A stretch of 64,000 nucleotides of DNA from Chelativorans sp. ZYF759 (GCF_012911015.1 NZ_WVVV01000005.1:207761-271760), one strand, 5' to 3'; positions 8,332 to 16,701 are shown, numbered from the stretch's first letter. Notes: generated from the letters alone by a model not told the origin. Numbers and translations: made by a program.

Positions 8332-8345
8332 TTGACGCGGATCAA
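8332..8345 (+). promoter_or_regulatory. FNR/FixK-type box upstream of the AhpD-like/ppsA operon
   Basis: TTGAC-GCGG-ATCAA is a full match to TTGAY-N4-RTCAA. Its centre lies about 58 bases before the ATG at 8397; activation at -41.5 would give a start near 8380 and a short leader. The next two genes would then be a low-oxygen-induced unit. Confidence 0.65.
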
Positions 8346-8396
8346 TGCCGCGTGTCGCCGTTTCGGGCTTCCCTGTCACGAACCCGGGAGATGCAT

Positions 8397-8756
8397 ATGG
8401 CCAAGGACTTCACGCAACTCGACCAGACTGTGCGGAGCGATGGCCGCCTGCTGGCGACAGCCGCTCCCGACACGATGAAGGCCTTTGGTGCGCTGGGCCG
8501 GGCCGCCTATGCCAGCGGCGCGCTCGACACCAAGACCAAGGAACTGATCTCCTTTGCGCTCAGCGTCGCGGCCCGTTGCGACGGCTGCCTTGCCTATCAC
8601 GGTTCCCGGCTGGCCGAACTGGGCGCTAGCCGCGAAGAGGTGGTGGAGGCGATCGGTGTCGCCATCCAGATGGGCGGCGGTCCAGCGGTCGTCTATGCCG
8701 GCGAGGCGCTTCGCGCCTTCGACAGTTTCGCGACGGAACCGGCGGCAGCGGAGTGA
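8397..8756 (+). CDS. Carboxymuconolactone decarboxylase/AhpD-family protein
   Basis: 119 residues from ATG 8397 (CGGGAG six bases upstream; an ATG at 8391 is too close to that site). It carries the AhpD-type redox motif C-x2-C-x3-H in AARCDGCLAYHGSRLAELG, followed by the typical EVVEAIGVAIQMGGGPAVVYAGEAL helix. Such proteins are small all-helical peroxidase or decarboxylase relatives; the C-x2-C favours a thiol-redox activity. It precedes ppsA by five bases and shares its presumed FNR/FixK promoter. The physiological substrate is unknown. Confidence 0.88.
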   Translation: MAKDFTQLDQTVRSDGRLLATAAPDTMKAFGALGRAAYASGALDTKTKELISFALSVAARCDGCLAYHGSRLAELGASREEVVEAIGVAIQMGGGPAVVYAGEALRAFDSFATEPAAAE

Positions 8757-8761
8757 TCCCC

Positions 8762-11149
8762 ATGACCCTCGTGATCCGGTTTGATGACGTCCGCCGCGCC
8801 GATGTCGGCCAGGTGGGCGGCAAGAATTCCTCGCTCGGCGAGATGGTGCAGACCCTGGAGCCCAAGGGCATCCGCGTCCCACCCGGCTTCGCCACCACCG
8901 CGGAGGCCTATTGGCGCTTCATCGAGGCCAACGATCTCACGAAGCGGATGACCGGGCTGCTGGCTGAGCTTGACCGGGGCGAGGCCACGCTCCAGCAGAC
9001 AGGCCGCGAGATCCGGGAGGCGGTGCTCAAGGGACATTGGCCGGCCGAAACCGCGGAGGCCATCGCCGGCGCCTATCGCGCATTGTGCGCGCGCACCGGC
9101 AAGGCGGATGTGGATGTCGCCGTGCGTTCCAGCGCCACCGCCGAGGACCTGCCAGACGCCAGTTTTGCGGGCCAGCAGGAGACATTTCTCAATATTCGCG
9201 GCGAGAAGGCCCTGCTTGCGGCCTGCAAGCGCTGCATCGCGTCGCTGTTCACCGACCGCGCCATCAGCTACCGCATCGCCAAGGGATTCGACCACATGAA
9301 GGTGGCGCTCTCGGTCGGTGTGCAGCAGATGGTGCGCTCCGATCTCGGCGGCTCCGGCGTCATGTTTTCCATCGACACCGAGACCGGCTTCAAGGATGTC
9401 GTGGTCATCGACGCGGCCTGGGGGCTGGGCGAAAACGTCGTGCAGGGCGCGGTCGATCCGGATGAATACCAGGTCTTCAAGCCCCTGCTGGAAAAGGGCG
9501 ACCTGGTGCCCATCATCGGCAAGAAGCGCGGCGAGAAGGCGATCAAGATGATTTACGCCTCGGGCAGCGAGCCGACCCGCAACGTGCCCACCTCCAAGGC
9601 CGAGCGCGCGGGCTTCGTGCTGGGCGACGCCGAGATCCTGCAGCTTGCCCGCTGGGCCGTCGCCATCGAGGCGCATTATGGTTGCCCGATGGACATGGAA
9701 TGGGCCAGGGATGGCGAGACGGGCGAGATGTTCATCGTCCAGGCCCGACCCGAGACCGTCCAGTCCCAGCTTGGTGCGGGCGCGCTCAAGACCTACCATC
9801 TCGAAAACAAGGGCAGGAAGCTCGCGACGGGTCTGGCCATCGGCAGCGCGGTGGCGACGGGGCCGGTCTGCCTGATCGAAAACGCCCGCGATATCGACCA
9901 GTTCGTCGATGGAGCGATCCTGGTCACCGGCACGACCGATCCCGACTGGGTGCCGATCATGAAGCGCGCCAGCGCCATCGTCACCGACCATGGCGGGCGC
10001 ACCTCGCACGCGGCCATCGTCAGCCGCGAGCTCGGCCTGCCGGCCATCGTTGGCACCGGAGACGCCACGCGCATCCTGCACACAGAGCAGGAGGTCACCG
10101 TCTCCTGCGCGGAGGGCGACCAAGGTTTCGTCTATGAGGGAGTGGCCGATTTTTCGGTCGAGACGATCGACCTGACCCGGCTTCCGGAAACGAAGACCTC
10201 CATCATGCTCAACCTGGCCAATCCGGCTGCGGCACTGCGCTGGTGGCAATTGCCCGCCGACGGCGTCGGACTCGCACGGATGGAGTTTGTCGTCTCCAAC
10301 CATATCCGCGTGCACCCCATGGCACTGGTCCATTTCGACCGGCTGAAGGACGAGGCCGCACGCGCCGAGATCGTCGAGCTCACCGCAGGCTACGAGGACA
10401 AGACCGAGTTCTTCGTCGATCACCTCTCGCGCGGTCTCTCGCGCATCGCCGCCGCCGTGTGGCCGCGTCCGGCCATCGTGCGCATGAGCGACTTCAAGAC
10501 CAACGAATATGCCGGCCTTATCGGCGGCGCGGAATTCGAGCCTGCCGAGGAAAACCCGATGATCGGGTTCCGCGGCGCCTCGCGCTATTATTCGCCACGC
10601 TACCGCGAGGGCTTCGCGCTCGAATGCCGGGCCATCCGCCGGCTGCGCGAGGAAATGGGCTTTACCAATGTCGTCGTCATGATCCCCTTCTGCCGCTCGG
10701 TCACCGAGGCCGACCGCGTGCTGGAGGTGATGGCCGAGAACGGGCTGAAGCGCGGCGAGAACGGGCTCGAGGTCTACGTGATGTGCGAGGTGCCCTCCAA
10801 TGTCATCCTGGCCGCCGAATTCGCAAAACGCTTCGACGGCTTTTCCATCGGCTCCAACGATCTGACGCAGCTAACACTTGGCGTCGACCGGGATTCGGGC
10901 GAACTGGCCGACCTCTTCGACGAGCGCGATCCGGCAGTGAAGTGGATGATCGCCAGCGTTATCGAGGCGGCGAGGAAAGCCGGGGCCAAGATCGGCCTGT
11001 GCGGGCAGGCGCCCAGCGACCACCCGGAATTCGCCGCCTTCCTCGTCGAATGCGGGATCGATTCCATCTCGGTCAGCCCCGACAGCTTCGTGGCCGTCAA
11101 GCAGGAGGTGGCGAAGGCCGAAGAGGCGGCCTCCGAGCGCCCGGCATAG
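8762..11149 (+). CDS. ppsA: Phosphoenolpyruvate synthase
   Basis: 795 residues from ATG 8762 (GCGGAG eight bases upstream). Domains in order: N-terminal ATP-grasp with GGKNSSLGEM and RSSATAEDLPDASFAGQQET; swivelling phosphohistidine domain with GGRTSHAAIVSRELGLPAIVG (catalytic His at about residue 416); C-terminal PEP/pyruvate barrel with GSNDLTQLTLGVDRD and the catalytic Cys in GLCGQAPSDHPEF. Reaction: pyruvate + ATP to PEP + AMP + phosphate, a gluconeogenic step in the cytoplasm. Length is normal for PpsA. The FNR/FixK-type box upstream suggests low-oxygen induction, which would be unusual for a purely gluconeogenic enzyme. Confidence 0.95.
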   Translation: MTLVIRFDDVRRADVGQVGGKNSSLGEMVQTLEPKGIRVPPGFATTAEAYWRFIEANDLTKRMTGLLAELDRGEATLQQTGREIREAVLKGHWPAETAEAIAGAYRALCARTGKADVDVAVRSSATAEDLPDASFAGQQETFLNIRGEKALLAACKRCIASLFTDRAISYRIAKGFDHMKVALSVGVQQMVRSDLGGSGVMFSIDTETGFKDVVVIDAAWGLGENVVQGAVDPDEYQVFKPLLEKGDLVPIIGKKRGEKAIKMIYASGSEPTRNVPTSKAERAGFVLGDAEILQLARWAVAIEAHYGCPMDMEWARDGETGEMFIVQARPETVQSQLGAGALKTYHLENKGRKLATGLAIGSAVATGPVCLIENARDIDQFVDGAILVTGTTDPDWVPIMKRASAIVTDHGGRTSHAAIVSRELGLPAIVGTGDATRILHTEQEVTVSCAEGDQGFVYEGVADFSVETIDLTRLPETKTSIMLNLANPAAALRWWQLPADGVGLARMEFVVSNHIRVHPMALVHFDRLKDEAARAEIVELTAGYEDKTEFFVDHLSRGLSRIAAAVWPRPAIVRMSDFKTNEYAGLIGGAEFEPAEENPMIGFRGASRYYSPRYREGFALECRAIRRLREEMGFTNVVVMIPFCRSVTEADRVLEVMAENGLKRGENGLEVYVMCEVPSNVILAAEFAKRFDGFSIGSNDLTQLTLGVDRDSGELADLFDERDPAVKWMIASVIEAARKAGAKIGLCGQAPSDHPEFAAFLVECGIDSISVSPDSFVAVKQEVAKAEEAASERPA

Positions 11150-11216
11150 CGAAGGTTTCCCGGCGGGCCCGCGGGATGAGAGTCAGTCAGACCGCGCCCG
11201 CCATGGGCGTTTCCTC

Positions 11217-12026
11217 TCAGACAATGTCGGCCAGGCCGGCGGAGATCGCTGCCACCGTTTCACGAACCTTTTGCGAATAGACGTCGTGTCGCTCCTCGTC
11301 GTAGCGATAGATGGGTATGCTCAGGCTTACCCCGCCGACCGGCATGCCCGATCGGTCGACGATCGCGCCGCCGAAACACCTGATGTCGGGTTCGTTTTCC
11401 TCGTTGTCGTAGGAATAGCCACGCGTCCGCGTGCGCTCGATCTCGGCCAGAAGCGCGTCGACATTGGTGATGGTGTGCTGTGTGCGTGGGCGCATGTCGA
11501 GCGAGGACACGACCTGACGCAGGCGATCTACTGGCAGGGCCGCCAGATAGGCCTTTCCGACCGAGGTCGAATAGAGTTCCACCCGCGTCCCGATACGTGA
11601 TGTCATCCGGACGGTGCGGGGACTTTCGAGCTTGTCGATATAGACCATGCCGGTGCCGCTCGGCACCGCGAGGTGAACCGTCTCGCCCGTCGCATTGCGC
11701 AGGGCCTCGATGTAGTCGCGCGCCGCCGAGCGCAGGTCCGAAGTCTCCCAGCTCTTGGAGGCGAGATGGATCAGCCGGTGACCGAGCTGGTAGGTACCAT
11801 GGTCCCTGATCTCGGAGATCAGGCCCTCGGCCGCCAGCGCCGTGACGATGCGATAAACCGTGCCCCGCGGGTAGGGGAGGAGCTTCGTCAGCCGCACGAT
11901 GTCCAGCCTGCCCGGGTCGTCGGCGATCGCCTGCAGAACAACCATGAACTTCGAGAAGGACGCCGTGCCCTTCACCTGTTGCACACCGGCTTGCGTGCGG
12001 CTGCGCGGCTGGTCGTTTTCGGCCAT
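11217..12026 (-). CDS. IclR family transcriptional regulator
   Basis: 269 residues from ATG 12026 (MAENDQPRSRTQ); the frame is open much further upstream but only as an antisense shadow of the cupin and permease genes. N-terminal winged helix (about residues 20-85, with LLPYPRGTVYRIVTALAAEGL) and C-terminal IclR effector domain with VGKAYLAALP and GGVSLSIPIYRYD. Divergent from the cupin gene, with a strong 23-bp palindrome between them (12084-12106), its likely operator. It probably controls the cupin, ABC, SDR and alcohol dehydrogenase genes to the right; the effector is unknown. Confidence 0.92.
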   Translation of the reverse strand: MAENDQPRSRTQAGVQQVKGTASFSKFMVVLQAIADDPGRLDIVRLTKLLPYPRGTVYRIVTALAAEGLISEIRDHGTYQLGHRLIHLASKSWETSDLRSAARDYIEALRNATGETVHLAVPSGTGMVYIDKLESPRTVRMTSRIGTRVELYSTSVGKAYLAALPVDRLRQVVSSLDMRPRTQHTITNVDALLAEIERTRTRGYSYDNEENEPDIRCFGGAIVDRSGMPVGGVSLSIPIYRYDEERHDVYSQKVRETVAAISAGLADIV

Positions 12027-12083
12027 CAGGGTTCCTTCGATCCGAGCTTGACAAGCCCGAGGGGGCTGTCGATAATGTGGGCA

Positions 12084-12106
12084 AGTTGACCACAATGTGG
12101 ACAACT
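12084..12106. promoter_or_regulatory. Probable IclR-family operator
   Basis: A 23-bp imperfect palindrome: arms AGTTGACCACA and TGTGGACAACT around a central A, one mismatched pair in eleven. Outside it, TTGACCA and TGGTCAA (12086-12092, 12106-12112) also pair. AATGTGG recurs exactly 20 bp upstream (12074-12080 and 12094-12100), about two helical turns, suggesting a second weaker half-site. It lies in the divergent space between the IclR gene and the cupin gene. Confidence 0.7.
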
Positions 12107-12194
12107 GGTCAAATCCATCCTCTTTCGATTCATCTCTACACGGATGCGTCGGAGGGTCGCTAGTCCAGCGGGGTGGGGCTTTGGGAGGAGCACC

Positions 12195-12734
12195 ATGACC
12201 GACAAAAAGCCGCAGGCGGCCGCTGCGAGCGATAAGTGGCTTCCCTATCGGAAGCCGCAGCCGGCCGAGTCTCCGCCGGAACTCGTCATTCCCGACGCCA
12301 TCCCCAGGGACGAGCGCGTCTGGGTACCGGTGGAGGAGAATGTCTGGTTCCGTCCGCTTTTGATGTGCACCTCGCGCGGCTATTGGATGAACCTCCTCAA
12401 GGTCCGCAAATCCGGTGTCCTTTCCCGCCACAGACATCCCCAGCCGGTCCATGGCTACGTCATCAAGGGCGAGTGGCGCTATCTCGAGCATGACTGGGTC
12501 GCCCGCGAAGGTGGCTATGTCTACGAGGCGCCGGGCGAGACCCACACGCTGGTCGTCGACGAGCATGTCGAGGAGATGATCACGATGTTCCAGGTCAATG
12601 GCGCGATGATCTACGTCGATCCGGACGGCAATACCGTGGGCTATGACGACGTCTTCACCCGTATCGACAAATGCCGGGCGCACTACGCCGGCAACGGGCT
12701 CGGAAGCACATTCATCGACCAGTTCATCCGCTAG
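12195..12734 (+). CDS. Cupin protein, 2,4'-dihydroxyacetophenone dioxygenase-like
   Basis: 179 residues from ATG 12195 with GGGAGGAG directly upstream; the ORF extends further but the preceding residues look non-coding. The cupin core is visible: HRHPQPVHGYVIKGEWRYLEHDW supplies two His ligands and a Glu, and GETHTLVV the last His. This arrangement is seen in ChrR-type cupins and the 2,4'-dihydroxyacetophenone dioxygenase family, Fe-dependent enzymes cleaving a C-C bond. First gene of the putative IclR regulon. Actual substrate unknown; isomerase or sensor roles are possible alternatives. Confidence 0.85.
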   Translation: MTDKKPQAAAASDKWLPYRKPQPAESPPELVIPDAIPRDERVWVPVEENVWFRPLLMCTSRGYWMNLLKVRKSGVLSRHRHPQPVHGYVIKGEWRYLEHDWVAREGGYVYEAPGETHTLVVDEHVEEMITMFQVNGAMIYVDPDGNTVGYDDVFTRIDKCRAHYAGNGLGSTFIDQFIR

Positions 12735-12802
12735 CCGCGAGGAGGCGGGCGGCGTGAAGGACTTACCGGGGAGGGGAGAATGATGGGGAGGAAGCAGGTT
12801 CG

Positions 12803-12862
12803 ATGAAGCGAGCAGCCGCGTATCAGTTGACGCGAAACCGCGATGACGGCGCCCATGTCTGA
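12803..12862 (+). CDS. Possible 19-residue leader peptide before the permease gene
   Basis: ATG 12803 opens a 19-codon frame (MKRAAAYQLTRNRDDGAHV) with GGGGAGGAA about ten bases upstream; it ends at about 12862 and overlaps the permease start at 12843 in another frame. Another tiny frame (MMGRKQVR, from 12781) precedes and overlaps it by an ATGA. The good ribosome site belongs to these short frames rather than to the permease, so they could set up coupled translation. No family known; speculative. Confidence 0.25.
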   Translation: MKRAAAYQLTRNRDDGAHV

Positions 12863-13661
12863 GCAGGCGGTGACCTTTTCGCCGATGCCCTATCGGCGCA
12901 CCTGGCAGGCGGTCAAGTTCCTCACGCCGTTGTTGCTGCTGGTGGTGCTCTGGCAGCTGATCGTGACGCTCTTCAACGTCAATCCGCGCATCTTTCCCGA
13001 CGTGCCGACCGTGGTGCGCGCCGGCTGGGGCACGATTGCCGACGGGTCGCTGATCTCGCATGTCGGCGCCAGTCTCTGGCGGGTGTCGGTGGGGACCTTC
13101 ATAGGCATCGTCACGGCCGTGCCGCTCGGCATCGCCATGGGCGTCAGCCGCGGCGTGTCGGATTTTCTCAGCCCGCTGCTGCGCTTCTTTTCGGTGCTGG
13201 CCGGCATCGCCTGGATACCCATCGCCACGCTGTGGTTCGGCTACGGCTTCGGCGCGATCACCTTCGTCATCTTCAATGCCGTCTTCTTCATCGTCGCCTA
13301 CAACACGCTGCTGGGCGTCTCCACCATTCCGATGCCGCTGCGCCATGCCGCCGCCTCGCTGGGCGTCAGCCGCTGGCAGATGCTCACTCATGTCCTGCTG
13401 CCAGGCGCGCTGCCCAACATCGTGACCGGCATCCGCACCGGCATGGGGTTCGCCTGGCGCGGCCTGATCGCGGCCGAGATGATCGCCACCAATGTCGGCC
13501 TCGGCTACATGCTGTTCCTGGCCCGCGACTTCTACCGCACGGAAGTCATCGTCTTCGCCATGATCGTCATCGGCATCATCTGGCTGGTCCTCGACAGGCT
13601 TCTTCTTGCCCCGCTGGAGCGCTCCACCATCGAGCGCTGGGGAATGGTGCAGCGGTCATGA
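12843..13661 (+). CDS. ABC transporter permease (SsuC/TauC type), first
   Basis: 272 residues from ATG 12843 (or ATG 12855); neither has a good ribosome site of its own. Six predicted membrane helices, beginning VKFLTPLLLLVVLWQLIVTLF near residues 28-48. The EAA-type loop is PLRHAAASLGVSRWQMLTHVLLPGALPNIVTG. Members of this family move sulfonates, nitrate, cyanate, pyrimidines or aromatic acids. Its stop overlaps the start of a second, similar permease (cATGATG), so the channel is probably a heterodimer rather than the usual TauC homodimer. Confidence 0.9.
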   Translation: MTAPMSEQAVTFSPMPYRRTWQAVKFLTPLLLLVVLWQLIVTLFNVNPRIFPDVPTVVRAGWGTIADGSLISHVGASLWRVSVGTFIGIVTAVPLGIAMGVSRGVSDFLSPLLRFFSVLAGIAWIPIATLWFGYGFGAITFVIFNAVFFIVAYNTLLGVSTIPMPLRHAAASLGVSRWQMLTHVLLPGALPNIVTGIRTGMGFAWRGLIAAEMIATNVGLGYMLFLARDFYRTEVIVFAMIVIGIIWLVLDRLLLAPLERSTIERWGMVQRS

Positions 13662-14464
13662 TGGCGATCTACACCCTATGGGGCTATTATGCCCGCTGGA
13701 CTGCGCGCTGGCCGATGCTGGCGGCTTTCATCCCCTTCATTCCGCTGATCGCGATCTGGGCTTTCATCGTGTGGTTGGAGCTGTTTCCGCGGGTGTTCCT
13801 GCCCGGCCCGCTCGACGTGATCGGCAAGGCCTGGGAGCTGACCTACAAGGGCATTCTCGGCGATTATCTGATCGACAGCCTGTCCAGGCTTGCCGTGGGG
13901 GCGGCCGCCGGCATCGCCATCGCCATTCCGCTCGGCATCTTCATCGGCCTCAACAAGCGGGCGCATGAATTCAGCTGGCCGATCCTGCTCTTCTTCCAGG
14001 CCATCGGCGACATTGCCTGGCTGCCGATCCTGCTGGTGTGGTTCGGCTTCGGCCTGACCACCATGACCTTCGTCATTGTCTACACGGTGCTGTTCCCGAT
14101 CGTGCTCAACACGGTGCTGGGCATCCGTTCGGCTAAGCCCGACCTGCACCGGGCCGCGCAAAGTCTTGGCGCGCCGCGCGGCCGGATCCTGCTGGAGGTC
14201 ACGCTGCCGGGCGCGCTGCCCAACATCATCACGGGTCTGCGCAACGGGCTAGGCTATGGCTGGCGCGCGCTGATCGCAGCCGAAATCATCGTGGGCACCA
14301 GCGGCATCGGCTTTCTGATGTTCGACGCGCGGCGGGCGGGATCGGTCGACGAGATCGTGGTCGGAATGATCGTCCTCGGGATCCTCTGGTACATCGTGGA
14401 CAGTTGGCTTCTGGCGCCGATCGAGCGGGCAACCGGCGAACGGTGGGGATTGGTGACGAAATGA
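13658..14464 (+). CDS. ABC transporter permease (SsuC/TauC type), second
   Basis: 268 residues from ATG 13658 (ATG 13661 also possible), overlapping the first permease. The long upstream extension of this frame is a shadow. Membrane helices include WPMLAAFIPFIPLIAIWAFIVWL near residues 17-39. EAA loop: PDLHRAAQSLGAPRGRILLEVTLPGALPNIITG. Clearly a paralogue of the preceding gene. The stop overlaps the ATPase start (aATGA). Two different permeases in one TauABC-type operon suggests a specialised substrate. Confidence 0.9.
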   Translation: MMAIYTLWGYYARWTARWPMLAAFIPFIPLIAIWAFIVWLELFPRVFLPGPLDVIGKAWELTYKGILGDYLIDSLSRLAVGAAAGIAIAIPLGIFIGLNKRAHEFSWPILLFFQAIGDIAWLPILLVWFGFGLTTMTFVIVYTVLFPIVLNTVLGIRSAKPDLHRAAQSLGAPRGRILLEVTLPGALPNIITGLRNGLGYGWRALIAAEIIVGTSGIGFLMFDARRAGSVDEIVVGMIVLGILWYIVDSWLLAPIERATGERWGLVTK

Positions 14465-15219
14465 AAAGTCTGGCTCTCGAAAACCTGTCGAAAACCTATT
14501 TCGACCCGTATCGCGGCACACAGTTCACGGCCGTGAAGGATGTGTCGCTGAATGTCGAGGAGGGCGACTTCGTCGCCGTCGTCGGCCCTTCCGGCTGCGG
14601 CAAGTCGACAATCCTGAACATGATCGCCGGGTTTGTCCCGATCACCTCCGGGCGCATTCTGGTCGGCGGGCGCGAGGTCAAGGGGCCGGGGCCCGACCGC
14701 GGCGTGGTGTTCCAGTCCTTCGCGCTCTTTCCCTGGAAGACGGTGTCGGAGAACGTCACCTTCGGGCCCAAGATGCGCGGCGTCGGCAAGGCCGAGCGGG
14801 CGAAGATCGCGGAAGAATATCTGGCGCTGGCCGGGCTCTCGCATGCCGCCGACCGCTACCCCAACGAACTGTCCGGCGGCATGCAGCAACGTGTCGGCGT
14901 CGTTCGCGCGCTCGCCAACAACCCGGATGTTCTCCTGATGGACGAGCCTTTCGCCAGCGTTGACGCGCAGACCCGCATGACGCTGCAGGAGGAACTCACC
15001 CGCATCTGGGAGGAGAGGCGGCCGACGATCGTGTTCATCACCCACGATGTCTCGGAGGCGGTGTTTCTGGCCAACAAGGTGGTCGTCCTGTCGAAGGGCA
15101 ATGTGCTCGAGCAGGTCGACATCCCGCTGTCGCGCCCCCGGTCCTGGGACAGGCTGGTCGAGGACGATGATTTCAAGGCCCTTTCCAATCAGGTGCTGCA
15201 ACTGGTGCGTTCGGCATGA
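14461..15219 (+). CDS. ABC transporter ATP-binding protein (SsuB/TauB type)
   Basis: 252 residues from ATG 14461. Walker A GPSGCGKST (about residues 43-51), Q-loop VVFQSFALFPWKTV, signature ELSGGMQQRVGVVRAL, Walker B VLLMDEPFASVD and H-loop ITHDVSEAVFLA are intact. The FPWKTV segment is typical of the nitrate/sulfonate ATPase group. It energises the two permeases; its stop overlaps the start of the next small membrane protein (cATGA). Confidence 0.92.
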   Translation: MKSLALENLSKTYFDPYRGTQFTAVKDVSLNVEEGDFVAVVGPSGCGKSTILNMIAGFVPITSGRILVGGREVKGPGPDRGVVFQSFALFPWKTVSENVTFGPKMRGVGKAERAKIAEEYLALAGLSHAADRYPNELSGGMQQRVGVVRALANNPDVLLMDEPFASVDAQTRMTLQEELTRIWEERRPTIVFITHDVSEAVFLANKVVVLSKGNVLEQVDIPLSRPRSWDRLVEDDDFKALSNQVLQLVRSA

Positions 15220-15539
15220 GCATGATGCGGGACGCCATAGCCTCGCCGCGCACGAAGGTCGTACTCGCCGTCATCGCGGTGCTGGTCGGCTGGCAGGTCT
15301 GGCTGAGCGTTGCAGCCGCGGGCAAGATCGCCGACGGCATCCCGACCGATACAAGACGCGTGGATGTTCTGGTCACGCTCAATTTTCCACCGGAACGCTT
15401 TCACATTCAGAAGTTCCAGAAGATCGGAAGAGTCTCGGGAACGAGTGGGAATTCCGTGCAGGTGCGCGGAGTAAACCGGGCGGATCTTTCCACGCTCGCG
15501 CGGCCCTTCTGGGTCGCGAGGGTGGAGCCGCTCAATTGA
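15216..15539 (+). CDS. Membrane-anchored small protein inside the TauABC-type operon, unknown family
   Basis: 107 residues. ATG 15216 overlaps the ATPase stop by four bases and the binding-protein gene follows ten bases after its stop, so it is embedded in the operon. A single N-terminal membrane anchor (TKVVLAVIAVLVGWQVWLSV, about residues 13-32) precedes a roughly 70-residue, probably periplasmic domain rich in beta-like segments (RRVDVLVTLNF, GNSVQVRGV, FWVARVEPLN). No cysteines, no recognised motif. Position suggests an accessory subunit of the transporter, perhaps docking the binding protein; that is inference only. Confidence 0.75.
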   Translation: MSMMRDAIASPRTKVVLAVIAVLVGWQVWLSVAAAGKIADGIPTDTRRVDVLVTLNFPPERFHIQKFQKIGRVSGTSGNSVQVRGVNRADLSTLARPFWVARVEPLN

Positions 15540-15549
15540 GGAGGAAATC

Positions 15550-16614
15550 ATGATTGGACGACTGGTATTGGCCGTCGGTCTGGCGCTAGCGGTGCCCATC
15601 GCCGCAAGCGCACAGGACGACGACCTCATAGAACTGAATGCCGGTATGGTGTCTGCGATCGATCAGCTGGGACTGCCGATCGCACTCGAGCAGGGCTTCT
15701 TCGAGGAGCACGGGCTCGACGTCACGATCGCCAACCCCTACGCGACCGGCGTCGATGCGCTCAATGCCCTGCAGGCCGGGGAGGTAGATACGGTCCAGGT
15801 CGGCGTGCCCATGATCGGTGCCGTCGTTCGCGGTATGGAACTCGTCGCGCTTGCCAATTACAGCGGCAACGCAGCCCAGATGGGCTCGGACACCACCATG
15901 GCGCTCGTGGCACGGGAAGGCTCGGAGATTTCGGGCGACGATCTCTCCACGTTGCGCGGCAAGCGCGTTGCCGCGTCCTTCGGCACGATCAACCATCTCT
16001 ACGTTCTGGCGCTGATCGATGCCGCGGGTCTTGAGGTTGCCGATGTCGATCTCGTCAACACGCCTCCGCCGGACATGACTGTCGCCCTGCTTTCGGGCGG
16101 CATCGACGCCTTCGTCGGATGGGACCCCTGGCCCATCGTCGCGCAGAAGGACGTGCCCGGCGCCTATGAGGTCGTTCGCGGTGGCAATCATATCTCCTAT
16201 CTCGGCTTCAACGTCGCGATGCGGGATTGGGCCAACGAGAATGGCGAGATCCTGGAGAAATTCCTGGCCGCGCTGTCACAGGCGGACCAGTGGATGCGAC
16301 AGAATCCGGAGGATGCCGCACAGATCGCCACCCGCTGGATTCCGGGTCTTGACCCGGCAGTGGCCCTCGAAGCCATGGAGTACAACATCCAGCAGGCGGA
16401 TCGGCGCCTCTCGGCGAACAACTATGCTGCACTTCACGCAGCCGTCGAAACGCTTCATGGGCTCGGCTTCATCGACGGTACCTTCGATGTGAACGAGCAC
16501 ATCAATTCCGGGCCGATCGTCAACGTGATGGCCGATCATCCGGAACTGTTCTCCGATCTGCCGGAGATCCCGGCGGATGTCGCCATCGGCGAGGGCTATT
16601 CCTTCCAGCCGTAG
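15550..16614 (+). CDS. ABC transporter substrate-binding protein (NMT1/TauA/SsuA type)
   Basis: 354 residues from ATG 15550, with GAGGAGGAAA upstream. Signal peptide MIGRLVLAVGLALAVPIAASA, cleavage near ASA-QD. The mature N-terminus and AGEVDTVQVGVPMIGAVVRGMELV, GKRVAASFGTINHLY and IDAFVGWDPWP follow the NMT1/THI5-like fold that binds sulfonates, nitrate, pyrimidine precursors or aromatic acids. It delivers its ligand to the paired permeases. Unusually it is the last transporter gene rather than the first. A 12-bp stem-loop follows its stop. Confidence 0.88.
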   Translation: MIGRLVLAVGLALAVPIAASAQDDDLIELNAGMVSAIDQLGLPIALEQGFFEEHGLDVTIANPYATGVDALNALQAGEVDTVQVGVPMIGAVVRGMELVALANYSGNAAQMGSDTTMALVAREGSEISGDDLSTLRGKRVAASFGTINHLYVLALIDAAGLEVADVDLVNTPPPDMTVALLSGGIDAFVGWDPWPIVAQKDVPGAYEVVRGGNHISYLGFNVAMRDWANENGEILEKFLAALSQADQWMRQNPEDAAQIATRWIPGLDPAVALEAMEYNIQQADRRLSANNYAALHAAVETLHGLGFIDGTFDVNEHINSGPIVNVMADHPELFSDLPEIPADVAIGEGYSFQP

Positions 16615-16629
16615 TCGACCCCGAAAACC

Positions 16630-16659
16630 AGGTTCCGCCGCTTCCGGGCGGCGGGACCT
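16630..16659 (+). terminator. Stem-loop after the TauA-type binding-protein gene
   Basis: A 12-bp stem (AGGTTCCGCCGC with GCGGCGGGACCT, one G-U pair) with a six-base TTCCGG loop, 16 bases after the stop. There is no T-tract. It lies before the SDR genes of the same presumed operon, so it fits partial termination or message stabilisation. Confidence 0.55.
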
Positions 16660-16701
16660 CCAGCCTGTCGGACCTACCCAAACAGAAGAGCAAGAAGCAC
16701 C

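Noticed and set aside
11217-13391. Very long minus-strand frame (724 codons) across the IclR, cupin and permease region
   Set aside because: Only the part from 12026 encodes a recognisable protein (IclR). The rest is low-complexity antisense sequence under well-supported plus-strand genes.
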